Shown in pieces: positions 1 through 5,029 of a stretch of DNA of 5,029 nt. Source of the stretch: Halieaceae bacterium. GTDB lineage: Bacteria > Pseudomonadota > Gammaproteobacteria > Pseudomonadales > Halieaceae. Numbering within the stretch: the stretch's first letter is position 1; every line of letters begins with the position of its first letter. The stretch spans positions 1 to 5,029 of the forward strand of contig DOVB01000243.1 of NCBI GenBank assembly GCA_003520285.1. The letters run 5' to 3'. The translations under genes and the position numbers were made by a program. The notes under the pieces were generated by a model that was not told the origin of the DNA, ran no database searches, and saw nothing but the letters and a program-made list of their open reading frames with translations.

Positions 1-106
1 GACCATTGCCCCGATTTTTAGCCTCAGCACGCGCAGTAAGTGCTGACTTGCATTAGCCTCCAAGACAATATTGGTTTGTGGTAGGAGAGTTTGAGGGGTG
101 AAGATT
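1..106. other. Non-coding stretch downstream of metF, no gene resolved
   Basis: No convincing gene is visible. On the minus strand, the operon's direction, a 7-bp inverted repeat (TCAGCAC at 24-30, GTGCTGA at 40-46, 9-nt loop) could form a small hairpin. It is followed by GGCTAAAAATC on the minus strand and not by a T run, so it is not a typical intrinsic terminator. A 9-codon frame (ATG at 53-51, stop TGA at 26-24, peptide MQVSTYCAC) has GGAGG at 61-57, only 3 nt before its ATG. Another minus-strand ATG at 6-4 lies too close to the edge to judge. On the plus strand all three frames close by base 54, so at most the tail of a convergent gene could be present. Whether the operon ends here or continues past the edge cannot be decided. 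Confidence 0.5.
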
Positions 107-961
107 CTATTGACTCGCAAAATATCCCGCACGCTTGAGTTCTGACACGATCGACATGATCGGCTCTATTTGGTTCATTGTATAGAAGTGTATCCCCGGC
201 GCACCAGATGCGAGTAGTTTCTGACATAAATCGGTGATAAATGTTTGACCAAAAAGAGTTAGAGCAGCGTTGTCACTACCAAAGTTAGCCAGCTTTTTAT
301 CGAGCCAGCGGGGAATATCTGCACCGCAGTTGCGCGAAAATCGAGCTAGATTGTCGTAGTTTGTGATCGGCATGATACCTGGGTAAATCGGCTTGGTAAT
401 ACCCATCTGTCTGCAGCTGTCGACAAACGAGGTGTAGGCATCGACACTGAAAAAATACTGCGTGATGGCGGCGTCAGCTCCGGCATCAAATTTTCGTTTT
501 AAGTTCTCGATATCTGCCGAATAGGACTTCGCCTCTGGATGAATTTCGGGATACGCCGCCACTTCTATGGTGAACTGATCACCGGTTTGCGCCCTGATAA
601 ACTTAACCAGCTCGCTGGCATACACTAGCTGTTGACTGCCGCCAGATCCGGAGGGTAAATCACCTCGCAAAGCCACCAAACGTTTGATGCCCATAGTTTG
701 ATAGTGACGTAGTAGTTCGCCCATTCGATCTTCGGAATCAGTGCCAAAGCTCAGATGCGGCGCGACCTCGATGCCCAATTCGTGAATTGCGGAGACCGTG
801 CCAATGGTGTTGTCTCGGGTGGATCCACCCGCGCCATAGGTGACAGACACATAGGCGGGGTTTGTGGTGATCAGAGTCGGAATGACAAGGGATAATAATT
901 TTTCCCGCCCAGCATCGGTCTTGGGCGGGAAAAATTCATAGCTGAGTTGTTGCGTCGCCAT
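107..961 (-). CDS. metF: 5,10-methylenetetrahydrofolate reductase (MetF)
   Basis: Cytoplasmic FAD enzyme that reduces 5,10-methylene-THF to 5-methyl-THF, the methyl donor used by methionine synthase to turn homocysteine into methionine. The protein has 284 residues, close to the roughly 296 of the E. coli enzyme with a shorter N-terminus. Visible family motifs are YEFFPPKT (8-15, with E9 matching catalytic Glu28 of E. coli), TYGAGGSTRDNT (41-52), LRGD (98-101, D101 matching Asp120 near the flavin), the HPEA segment (141-144), ITQYFF (166-171, Q168 matching the folate-contacting Gln183) and PGIMPITNY (194-202). The C-terminal GIHFYTMNQ is also typical. The start ATG shares one base with the ahcY stop (TAATG). 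The nearest Shine-Dalgarno-like GGAG (979-976) is 14 nt upstream, which is long, so translation probably depends on coupling to ahcY. It is the last operon gene seen, and ends with TAG. Family assignment is secure; the residue matches come from remembered E. coli numbering. Confidence 0.97.
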   Translation of the reverse strand: MATQQLSYEFFPPKTDAGREKLLSLVIPTLITTNPAYVSVTYGAGGSTRDNTIGTVSAIHELGIEVAPHLSFGTDSEDRMGELLRHYQTMGIKRLVALRGDLPSGSGGSQQLVYASELVKFIRAQTGDQFTIEVAAYPEIHPEAKSYSADIENLKRKFDAGADAAITQYFFSVDAYTSFVDSCRQMGITKPIYPGIMPITNYDNLARFSRNCGADIPRWLDKKLANFGSDNAALTLFGQTFITDLCQKLLASGAPGIHFYTMNQIEPIMSIVSELKRAGYFASQ

Positions 962-2352
962 TAGTACTTGTAAGACTCCGATTTGAAGGGGCCCGCGACA
1001 TCAACGTGGATGTAGTCGGCCTGCACTTTAGTAAGCCGAGTAATCACACCGCCGAATCCAGAGACCATGTGCTCTGCCACTTCCTCATCAAGGTGCTTGG
1101 GTAGCACTTCAACGGTGATGGCGTGCTGACGCAACTCGGGCTCAAGGTTGGCGAACTTGCGCTCATACAAATAAATTTGTGCCAGTACTTGGTTAGCAAA
1201 AGAGCCGTCCATGATGCGCGAGGGGTGACCGGTGGCATTGCCAAGGTTCACTAAGCGGCCTTCAGATAGCAGCAGCAGGTGGTCATTCTTGGCTCGGTCT
1301 CGGTATACCGTGTGCACCTGTGGTTTGACCTCTTCCCACTCCCAGTTCTTGCGCATATAGGCAGTATCGATTTCGTTATCAAAGTGCCCAATATTACAGA
1401 CAACTGCACCACTCTTGAGGGCTCTGAGCATGGCGGCATTACATACATTGTAGTTACCGGTGGCGGTGACCAAGAGATCCACATTGCTCATGATAGTGTG
1501 ATCGATACACTGATCGGTCTCATCATTAATACCGTCAATAAATGGACTCACGACTTCATAGCCATCCATGCAGGCCTGCATGGCGCAGATGGGATCAACT
1601 TCAGTGACTTTCACAATCATGCCTTCTTGACGCAGCGATTGAGCTGAGCCTTTACCGACATCGCCGTAGCCAATAACCAAGGCTTTCTTGCCAGACAGCA
1701 GGTGATCCGTCGCGCGCTTAACAGCATCGCTCAGACTGTGGCGGCAGCCGTACTTGTTGTCATTTTTAGCTTTCGTGACCGCATCGTTAACGTTAATCGC
1801 GGGTACTTTAAGTTGACCGGCTTTTACCATCTCGAGCAATCGATGAACGCCCGTCGTCGTCTCTTCGGTGATGCCGTGGACGTTTTCGAGCACTTGTGGA
1901 TAGCGCTCATGCAGAATACCAGTCAAGTCGCCACCGTCGTCGAGGATCATGTTGGCATTCCATGGTTTACCGTCTTTCAGGATCGTCTGTTCGATGCACC
2001 ACTCATACTCCTCTTCGGTTTCGCCTTTCCAAGCGTAAACAGGAATACCCGCGGCCGCGATCGCAGCTGCGGCGTGATCTTGCGTCGAGAAAATATTGCA
2101 CGACGACCAGCGCACTTCTGCGCCCAGTTCTATCAGGGTCTCGATTAGGACGCCGGTTTGAATGGTCATGTGGATGCAGCCGAGGATACGTGCACCAGCA
2201 AGGGGTTGAGCGGCTTTGTACTTGGCGCGCATGGCCATCAGCGCAGGCATTTCACCTTCAGCGATGCGGAGTTCTCGGCGGCCCCAGTCGGCGAGTGAAA
2301 GATCTGCTACTTTGTAGTCATCGAACGGTCGTAATTGGGTTACTGTGCTCAT
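961..2352 (-). CDS. ahcY: S-adenosylhomocysteine hydrolase (AhcY/SahH)
   Basis: Cytoplasmic NAD-dependent enzyme that reversibly splits SAH into homocysteine and adenosine, removing the product inhibitor of SAM-dependent methyltransferases. At 463 residues it has the usual length for the bacterial form with the extra internal segment. Substrate-domain signatures are HMTIQTG (61-67), [14 protein letters not shown] (84-97), DDGGD (138-142) and EETTTGVH (163-170). Active-site residues known from the rat enzyme (H55, D131, E156, K186, D190, N191, C195) align with H61, D139, E164, K194, D198, N199 and C203. The NAD-binding Rossmann loop is GYGDVGKG (228-235), followed by [10 protein letters not shown] (320-329). 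The C-terminus ends KSESYKY, matching the conserved tail that reaches the neighbouring subunit's NAD site. AGGA at 2363-2360 lies 7 nt before the ATG and supports the start. metK is 34 nt upstream, too little room for an SAH riboswitch, and metF overlaps by 1 nt. The enzyme appears complete and functional. Confidence 0.98.
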   Translation of the reverse strand: MSTVTQLRPFDDYKVADLSLADWGRRELRIAEGEMPALMAMRAKYKAAQPLAGARILGCIHMTIQTGVLIETLIELGAEVRWSSCNIFSTQDHAAAAIAAAGIPVYAWKGETEEEYEWCIEQTILKDGKPWNANMILDDGGDLTGILHERYPQVLENVHGITEETTTGVHRLLEMVKAGQLKVPAINVNDAVTKAKNDNKYGCRHSLSDAVKRATDHLLSGKKALVIGYGDVGKGSAQSLRQEGMIVKVTEVDPICAMQACMDGYEVVSPFIDGINDETDQCIDHTIMSNVDLLVTATGNYNVCNAAMLRALKSGAVVCNIGHFDNEIDTAYMRKNWEWEEVKPQVHTVYRDRAKNDHLLLLSEGRLVNLGNATGHPSRIMDGSFANQVLAQIYLYERKFANLEPELRQHAITVEVLPKHLDEEVAEHMVSGFGGVITRLTKVQADYIHVDVAGPFKSESYKY

Positions 2353-2386
2353 AGTCTGTTCCTCTACCTTTAATCTAAAAATGGGT

Positions 2387-3541
2387 TTATAGCGCTTGTC
2401 TTAAAAGATCAACTTTGTCGGTTTTTTCCCAGGTGAATTCCGGTTCTTCGCGGCCAAAATGGCCATAGCTGGCGGTTTTCCGATAAATCGGCCGCTTCAG
2501 GTCTAGCATGGCTACGAGGCCGCCGGCCCTCAAATCAAAATGTTCTCTGATCAGCTGCACGATCGTACTGTCTGGCACAGTGCCGGTGCCGAAGGTGTTG
2601 ATCGAGATCGAAGTGGGTTCAGAGACGCCGATAGCGTAGCTCACCTGTATTTCACAGCGTTTTGCAAGACCCGCCGCAACGATATTCTTTGCCACGTAAC
2701 GACCCGCATAGGCGGCCGATCGATCCACCTTAGAGGGATCTTTACCAGAGAACGCCCCGCCGCCGTGTCGGGCCATGCCGCCGTACGTATCGACAATAAT
2801 TTTCCTGCCGGTTAATCCGCAATCTCCGACCGGGCCACCGATAATAAATCGACCGGTTGGGTTGATATGATACCGAGTATCGCTATGGAGCCACTCTGCC
2901 GGCAGCACTGGCCGAATAATGTGTTCAAGCACCAGAGCTTGCAGTTCTGTCTGGCTGATGTCTTCATCGTGCTGCGTTGACAGCACCACAGCATCGACCG
3001 CAACTGGGCGACCCGCTTCGTAGCGCAGTGTCACCTGACTTTTCGCATCTGGCCTCAGCCATTCCAGCTGACCGCTTTTGCGGAGCTCGGCTTGGCGTTC
3101 TACCAGTCGGTGTGCGAAGAAGATAGGCGCTGGCATGAGCGTCGCTGTCTCATCGGTCGCATAGCCGAACATGAGCCCTTGATCACCGGCACCCTGTTCT
3201 TTAGAGTCGGTTTCGTCGACACCGACGGCAATATCACCTGACTGTTTACCGATCGCGTTAAGTACCGCACATGAGGCGCCATCAAACCCGACTTTAGAGC
3301 TGTTATAGCCAATATCCAATACCACTCCGCGCACGATATTTTCTAAGTCAACATAGGTGTCGGTCCTGACTTCGCCGGCAACAATCACCATCCCTGTTTT
3401 GACGAGGGTTTCGACTGCCACTCGAGAGTTGGGGTCATCTTTCAACATGGCATCCAGAATGGCGTCTGATATTTGATCGGCCACTTTGTCGGGATGACCC
3501 TCAGAAACTGATTCCGAGGTAAAGATTGAGTACTCGCTCAT
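2387..3541 (-). CDS. metK: S-adenosylmethionine synthetase (MetK)
   Basis: Makes SAM from L-methionine and ATP, releasing phosphate and pyrophosphate; in this family it works as a cytoplasmic tetramer needing Mg2+ and K+. The protein is 384 residues, the same length as E. coli MetK. Both family signatures are intact: [12 protein letters not shown] (117-128) and the P-loop-like GGGAFSGKD (260-268). The N-terminal [13 protein letters not shown] (7-19) holds the catalytic His (H16). Other conserved stretches are the NPTGRF segment (227-232), GDCGLTGRK (239-247) and [14 protein letters not shown] (362-375) near the C-terminus. AGGA at 3551-3548, 6 nt before the ATG, is a good ribosome-binding site and fixes the start. 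The sahR stop is only 13 nt upstream, so the gene is almost certainly cotranscribed with its regulator. No defect is visible. The function is normally essential, so repression by SahR would be expected to be partial, or a second promoter may exist; none is evident in the 13-nt gap. Confidence 0.98.
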   Translation of the reverse strand: MSEYSIFTSESVSEGHPDKVADQISDAILDAMLKDDPNSRVAVETLVKTGMVIVAGEVRTDTYVDLENIVRGVVLDIGYNSSKVGFDGASCAVLNAIGKQSGDIAVGVDETDSKEQGAGDQGLMFGYATDETATLMPAPIFFAHRLVERQAELRKSGQLEWLRPDAKSQVTLRYEAGRPVAVDAVVLSTQHDEDISQTELQALVLEHIIRPVLPAEWLHSDTRYHINPTGRFIIGGPVGDCGLTGRKIIVDTYGGMARHGGGAFSGKDPSKVDRSAAYAGRYVAKNIVAAGLAKRCEIQVSYAIGVSEPTSISINTFGTGTVPDSTIVQLIREHFDLRAGGLVAMLDLKRPIYRKTASYGHFGREEPEFTWEKTDKVDLLRQAL

Positions 3542-3554
3542 AGTTATTCCTGTG

Positions 3555-4544
3555 TTAAAGACGCTGAAACTGTCTTATTTGAAGTTGAAATCCGTTGCGC
3601 TGCGCTAAGATGGTTTGAGTGAGTTCTGCAAGCCCAGCGGCCTGCGCCCACGAACTCAGCTCATCCGGCTCAAAGCCAAGCCATAGGTCACCGCAAGCCG
3701 TGTGAGCCCAAGTTTGTTCATGTCGGCACAGTTCGGTGATCGTGACTATGCCTCGCGGTGCCAGAAGGCGGCGTATGTCTCTGAAAATTTGCGCGGGAGC
3801 TGCCACATGGTGAAGTACCATATTGGTCACAATGCATTGAAAACTCTCTGCCGCGAGTGCGTCTGTGGTGGTATCCCCGCTGACATAAGTTGTGTTGTCG
3901 AAGCCAAGTTCACGGCAGTAGCGCTGAGCTTTTGCAAGCATCTCTGCACTGTTGTCGAGCGCGTAGACCTTGGTGAATCGTCGGCTTAGCTCGGGCAAGA
4001 ACGCGCCATCACCAGGCCCGATTTCAAGGGCAGACGTGTTCTCACTAAAAGCGGTGTTATCGAGTAGCTGAGCAACAGCGTCGCCATAATGGTAATGGTC
4101 GGCGATCAGATCCTGTTCGTTTCTGAATTTGTCAGCATTGGCTTTGAAAAATGCGACTGAGGCACTGGCTCGAGCGCCATAGATCGCAGTCAATCGATCT
4201 GTGGTCTTCACTGGGAGTGTCACAACAGACGCTTCGGTTAAGATCGCCTTACGGAGTGCGTCGAGGGGCGCGCTCCCCGTCACCGTGTGTTGCCGATAAA
4301 AAATCGAGTTGCCCTCACGGCGAGTCGAGACCAGCTGCGCTTGCAGCAGTATTTTTAAGTGGTGGCTCAAAGCGGACTGGCGGATATCCAAAATATCGAC
4401 TAGCTCGCCTACGCTGAACGAGTTTTCGTGGAGCAGAGCCAATACCTGGATACGAGAGCTATCGGCAGCCGCTTTGCAGAGGGCTGCTGCTGATGCGCTG
4501 TCGTCGGCGGTCACCGGCGTCGTTAAAGAGAGAAGTGTCGACAT
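3555..4544 (-). CDS. sahR: SahR-type ArsR repressor fused to SAM-methyltransferase-like sensor domain
   Basis: A 329-residue protein, counted from the ATG at 4544. Residues about 18-95 form an ArsR winged helix-turn-helix: [10 protein letters not shown], the helix SVGELVDIL, recognition helix [12 protein letters not shown] (55-66), and a wing around REGNSIFY (76-83). The metal-binding Cys pair of arsenic/zinc-sensing ArsR proteins is absent. After a linker containing [13 protein letters not shown], residues about 166-275 form a class I methyltransferase fold: motif [10 protein letters not shown] (172-180), acidic ribose-contact D197 in [10 protein letters not shown], and NMVLHHV (241-247). 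The tail [19 protein letters not shown] is typical of these fusions. Described SahR proteins repress SAM-cycle genes and leave DNA when SAH binds the methylase-like domain; adjacency to metK, ahcY and metF fits this strongly. The frame stays open to an ATG at 4622, but those 26 codons read through the 4567-4598 palindrome and the likely promoter, and no ribosome-binding site precedes 4622, so 4544 is preferred. Whether the domain also catalyses methyl transfer is unknown. Confidence 0.9.
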   Translation of the reverse strand: MSTLLSLTTPVTADDSASAAALCKAAADSSRIQVLALLHENSFSVGELVDILDIRQSALSHHLKILLQAQLVSTRREGNSIFYRQHTVTGSAPLDALRKAILTEASVVTLPVKTTDRLTAIYGARASASVAFFKANADKFRNEQDLIADHYHYGDAVAQLLDNTAFSENTSALEIGPGDGAFLPELSRRFTKVYALDNSAEMLAKAQRYCRELGFDNTTYVSGDTTTDALAAESFQCIVTNMVLHHVAAPAQIFRDIRRLLAPRGIVTITELCRHEQTWAHTACGDLWLGFEPDELSSWAQAAGLAELTQTILAQRNGFQLQIRQFQRL

Positions 4545-4550
4545 GCGCGG

Positions 4551-4579
4551 AGCATACAGCAAGAATAAATCTATATCAA
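4551..4579 (-). promoter_or_regulatory. Predicted sigma-70-type promoter of the sahR-metK-ahcY-metF operon
   Basis: On the minus strand, TTGATA (4579-4574; 5 of 6 to TTGACA) is followed by a 17-nt spacer and TATGCT (4556-4551; 4 of 6 to TATAAT). Six bases separate the -10 from the ATG at 4544, so transcription would begin at or next to the first base of that codon, giving a leaderless mRNA. The -35 hexamer lies inside one arm of the 4567-4598 palindrome, so a bound repressor would block RNA polymerase. This is a prediction from hexamers and spacing only. Confidence 0.55.
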
Positions 4580-4598
4580 AATTTTTTGATATAGATTT
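4567..4598. promoter_or_regulatory. 15-bp perfect inverted repeat, likely SahR operator
   Basis: AAATCTATATCAAAA (4567-4581) and TTTTGATATAGATTT (4584-4598) are exact reverse complements separated by TT. The core contains ATATCAAA/TTTGATAT. It is strongly AT-rich against a mixed-composition background, sits in the divergent sahR-tkt region, and overlaps the predicted -35 of the sahR operon. ArsR-family dimers bind such dyads, and autoregulation is usual for SahR-type repressors, so SahR is the best candidate binder. An RNA hairpin is less likely because the predicted transcript starts downstream of it. Confidence 0.75.
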
Positions 4599-4675
4599 CC
4601 GGGGCATGTTTTCGGCACTCACTGGAAGGCGAGATTATTTGCCCTCACGGACGCGATAAGCGAGAATACGCGCCT

Positions 4676-4681
4676 TATAGT
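4676..4681 (+). promoter_or_regulatory. Possible -10 element for the transketolase gene
   Basis: TATAGT matches TATAAT at 5 of 6 positions and lies 31 nt before the tkt ATG, which would leave a short leader carrying the GGAG ribosome-binding site. No good -35 is found at 16-18 nt spacing (GCGATA at 17 nt), so the call is weak. An alternative pair is TTGCCC (4639-4644) with GAGAAT (4662-4667) at 17 nt. Confidence 0.25.
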
Positions 4682-4712
4682 TCCGCTACCCCTGATGCCT
4701 TTGGAGAACGCC

Positions 4713-5029
4713 ATGGTTTCCCGAACAGAACTCGCGAATGCGATACGTGCGCTATCGATGGATGCCGTGCAACAAGCCAATTCCGGACACCCTGGTGCAC
4801 CCATGGGTATGGCGGATATCGCCGAAGTTTTATGGAATGATTTCCTGAATCACAATCCGACCGATCCGAGCTGGCCAAACCGAGATCGCTTCGTGTTATC
4901 GAACGGTCATGGGTCTATGTTGATCTATTCACTGTTGCATCTCAGTGGCTACGATTTGCCCATCGATGAGTTAAAGCAGTTCCGGCAATTGCACAGTAAA
5001 ACGCCGGGTCATCCAGAGTATGGTTACAC
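4713..5029 (+). CDS. tkt: Transketolase, N-terminal part (cut by the right edge)
   Basis: Thiamine diphosphate (ThDP) enzyme of the non-oxidative pentose phosphate pathway and Calvin-type cycles; it moves two-carbon ketol units between sugar phosphates such as xylulose-5-P and ribose-5-P. Only 105 complete codons of an expected roughly 660-670 are present. [11 protein letters not shown] (22-32) carries H26, [19 protein letters not shown] (58-76) carries H66, and [10 protein letters not shown] (95-104) carries H100. These positions equal the known cofactor and substrate-binding histidines of E. coli transketolase, which supports both the identity and the start. GGAG (4703-4706) is 6 nt before the ATG. 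The gene diverges from sahR across 168 nt. In Pseudomonas-type genomes a tkt gene in this setting is, as I recall, followed by epd, pgk and fba, which cannot be checked here. The paralogue (tktA or tktB) cannot be told apart. Confidence 0.96.
   Translation, partial: MVSRTELANAIRALSMDAVQQANSGHPGAPMGMADIAEVLWNDFLNHNPTDPSWPNRDRFVLSNGHGSMLIYSLLHLSGYDLPIDELKQFRQLHSKTPGHPEYGY

Noticed and set aside
24..46. Hairpin TCAGCAC/GTGCTGA as the operon terminator
   Set aside because: The 7-bp stem has a 9-nt loop and is not followed by a T run in the operon's direction or on the other strand.
2045..2080. GC-rich palindromic words in ahcY (GCGGCCGC, GCGATCGC, GCAGCTGC)
   Set aside because: They encode the conserved alanine-rich [11 protein letters not shown] segment of AhcY and need no other explanation.
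1279..2354. Three plus-strand open frames of 122, 148 and 152 codons opposite ahcY
   Set aside because: They lie fully antisense to a highly conserved, intact gene, show no recognisable protein features, and two of them overlap each other. They are consequences of ahcY codon use.
2353..2386. Possible SAH riboswitch ahead of ahcY, known in other proteobacteria
   Set aside because: The metK-ahcY gap is only 34 nt and holds a normal ribosome-binding site, which is too short for the riboswitch fold. The predicted leaderless start of sahR leaves no room for one there either.
4309..4650. 12-bp direct repeat TTGCCCTCACGG at 4309-4320 and 4639-4650
   Set aside because: By simple counting, about one 12-bp match is expected by chance in a window of this size. 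One copy is inside sahR coding sequence.
4619..4878. Minus-strand open frames opposite the start of tkt
   Set aside because: They are antisense to clearly conserved transketolase sequence and have no recognisable features.

Overview
The window carries a compact S-adenosylmethionine (SAM) cycle operon on the minus strand and the start of a transketolase gene on the plus strand. In transcription order the operon is sahR (ArsR-type repressor fused to a methyltransferase-like domain, 4544-3555), metK (SAM synthetase, 3541-2387), ahcY (S-adenosylhomocysteine hydrolase, 2352-961) and metF (methylenetetrahydrofolate reductase, 961-107). The gaps are 13 nt, 34 nt and a 1-nt overlap, so one transcript is likely. 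The transketolase gene starts at 4713, diverges from the operon, and runs off the right edge after 105 complete codons.

The organism is most likely a gammaproteobacterium related to Pseudomonas or to marine Pseudomonadales/Cellvibrionales-type lineages. This rests on protein character, on a regulator gene between metK and a divergent tkt (as I recall it, the arrangement in Pseudomonas), and on the known SahR regulon of Proteobacteria. I cannot name a genus. No mobile element, CRISPR array, RNA gene or sign of recent transfer is visible.

Together the genes link to one cycle. MetK makes SAM from methionine and ATP. Methyltransferases turn SAM into S-adenosylhomocysteine (SAH). AhcY splits SAH to homocysteine and adenosine. 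MetF makes the 5-methyl-THF that methionine synthase uses to remethylate homocysteine. Only methionine synthase (MetE or MetH) is absent from the window. The first gene encodes the likely SAH-responsive repressor.

The 168-nt divergent region (4545-4712) holds the most striking signal: a perfect 15-bp inverted repeat with a 2-nt spacer (4567-4598). Its right half, as read on the minus strand, contains the -35 hexamer of a good sigma-70-like promoter for the operon. That promoter places the transcript start at or next to the ATG at 4544, so the sahR mRNA may be leaderless. This also argues that the longest sahR reading frame, which begins at 4622 and reads through the palindrome, starts too early.

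The left 106 nt lie downstream of metF. They hold no clear terminator, only a small hairpin and a 9-codon reading frame with a strong Shine-Dalgarno-like sequence. The system as a whole matches a described regulon (SahR) rather than a new one. The details worth checking are the operator-promoter layout, the leaderless start and the region after metF.
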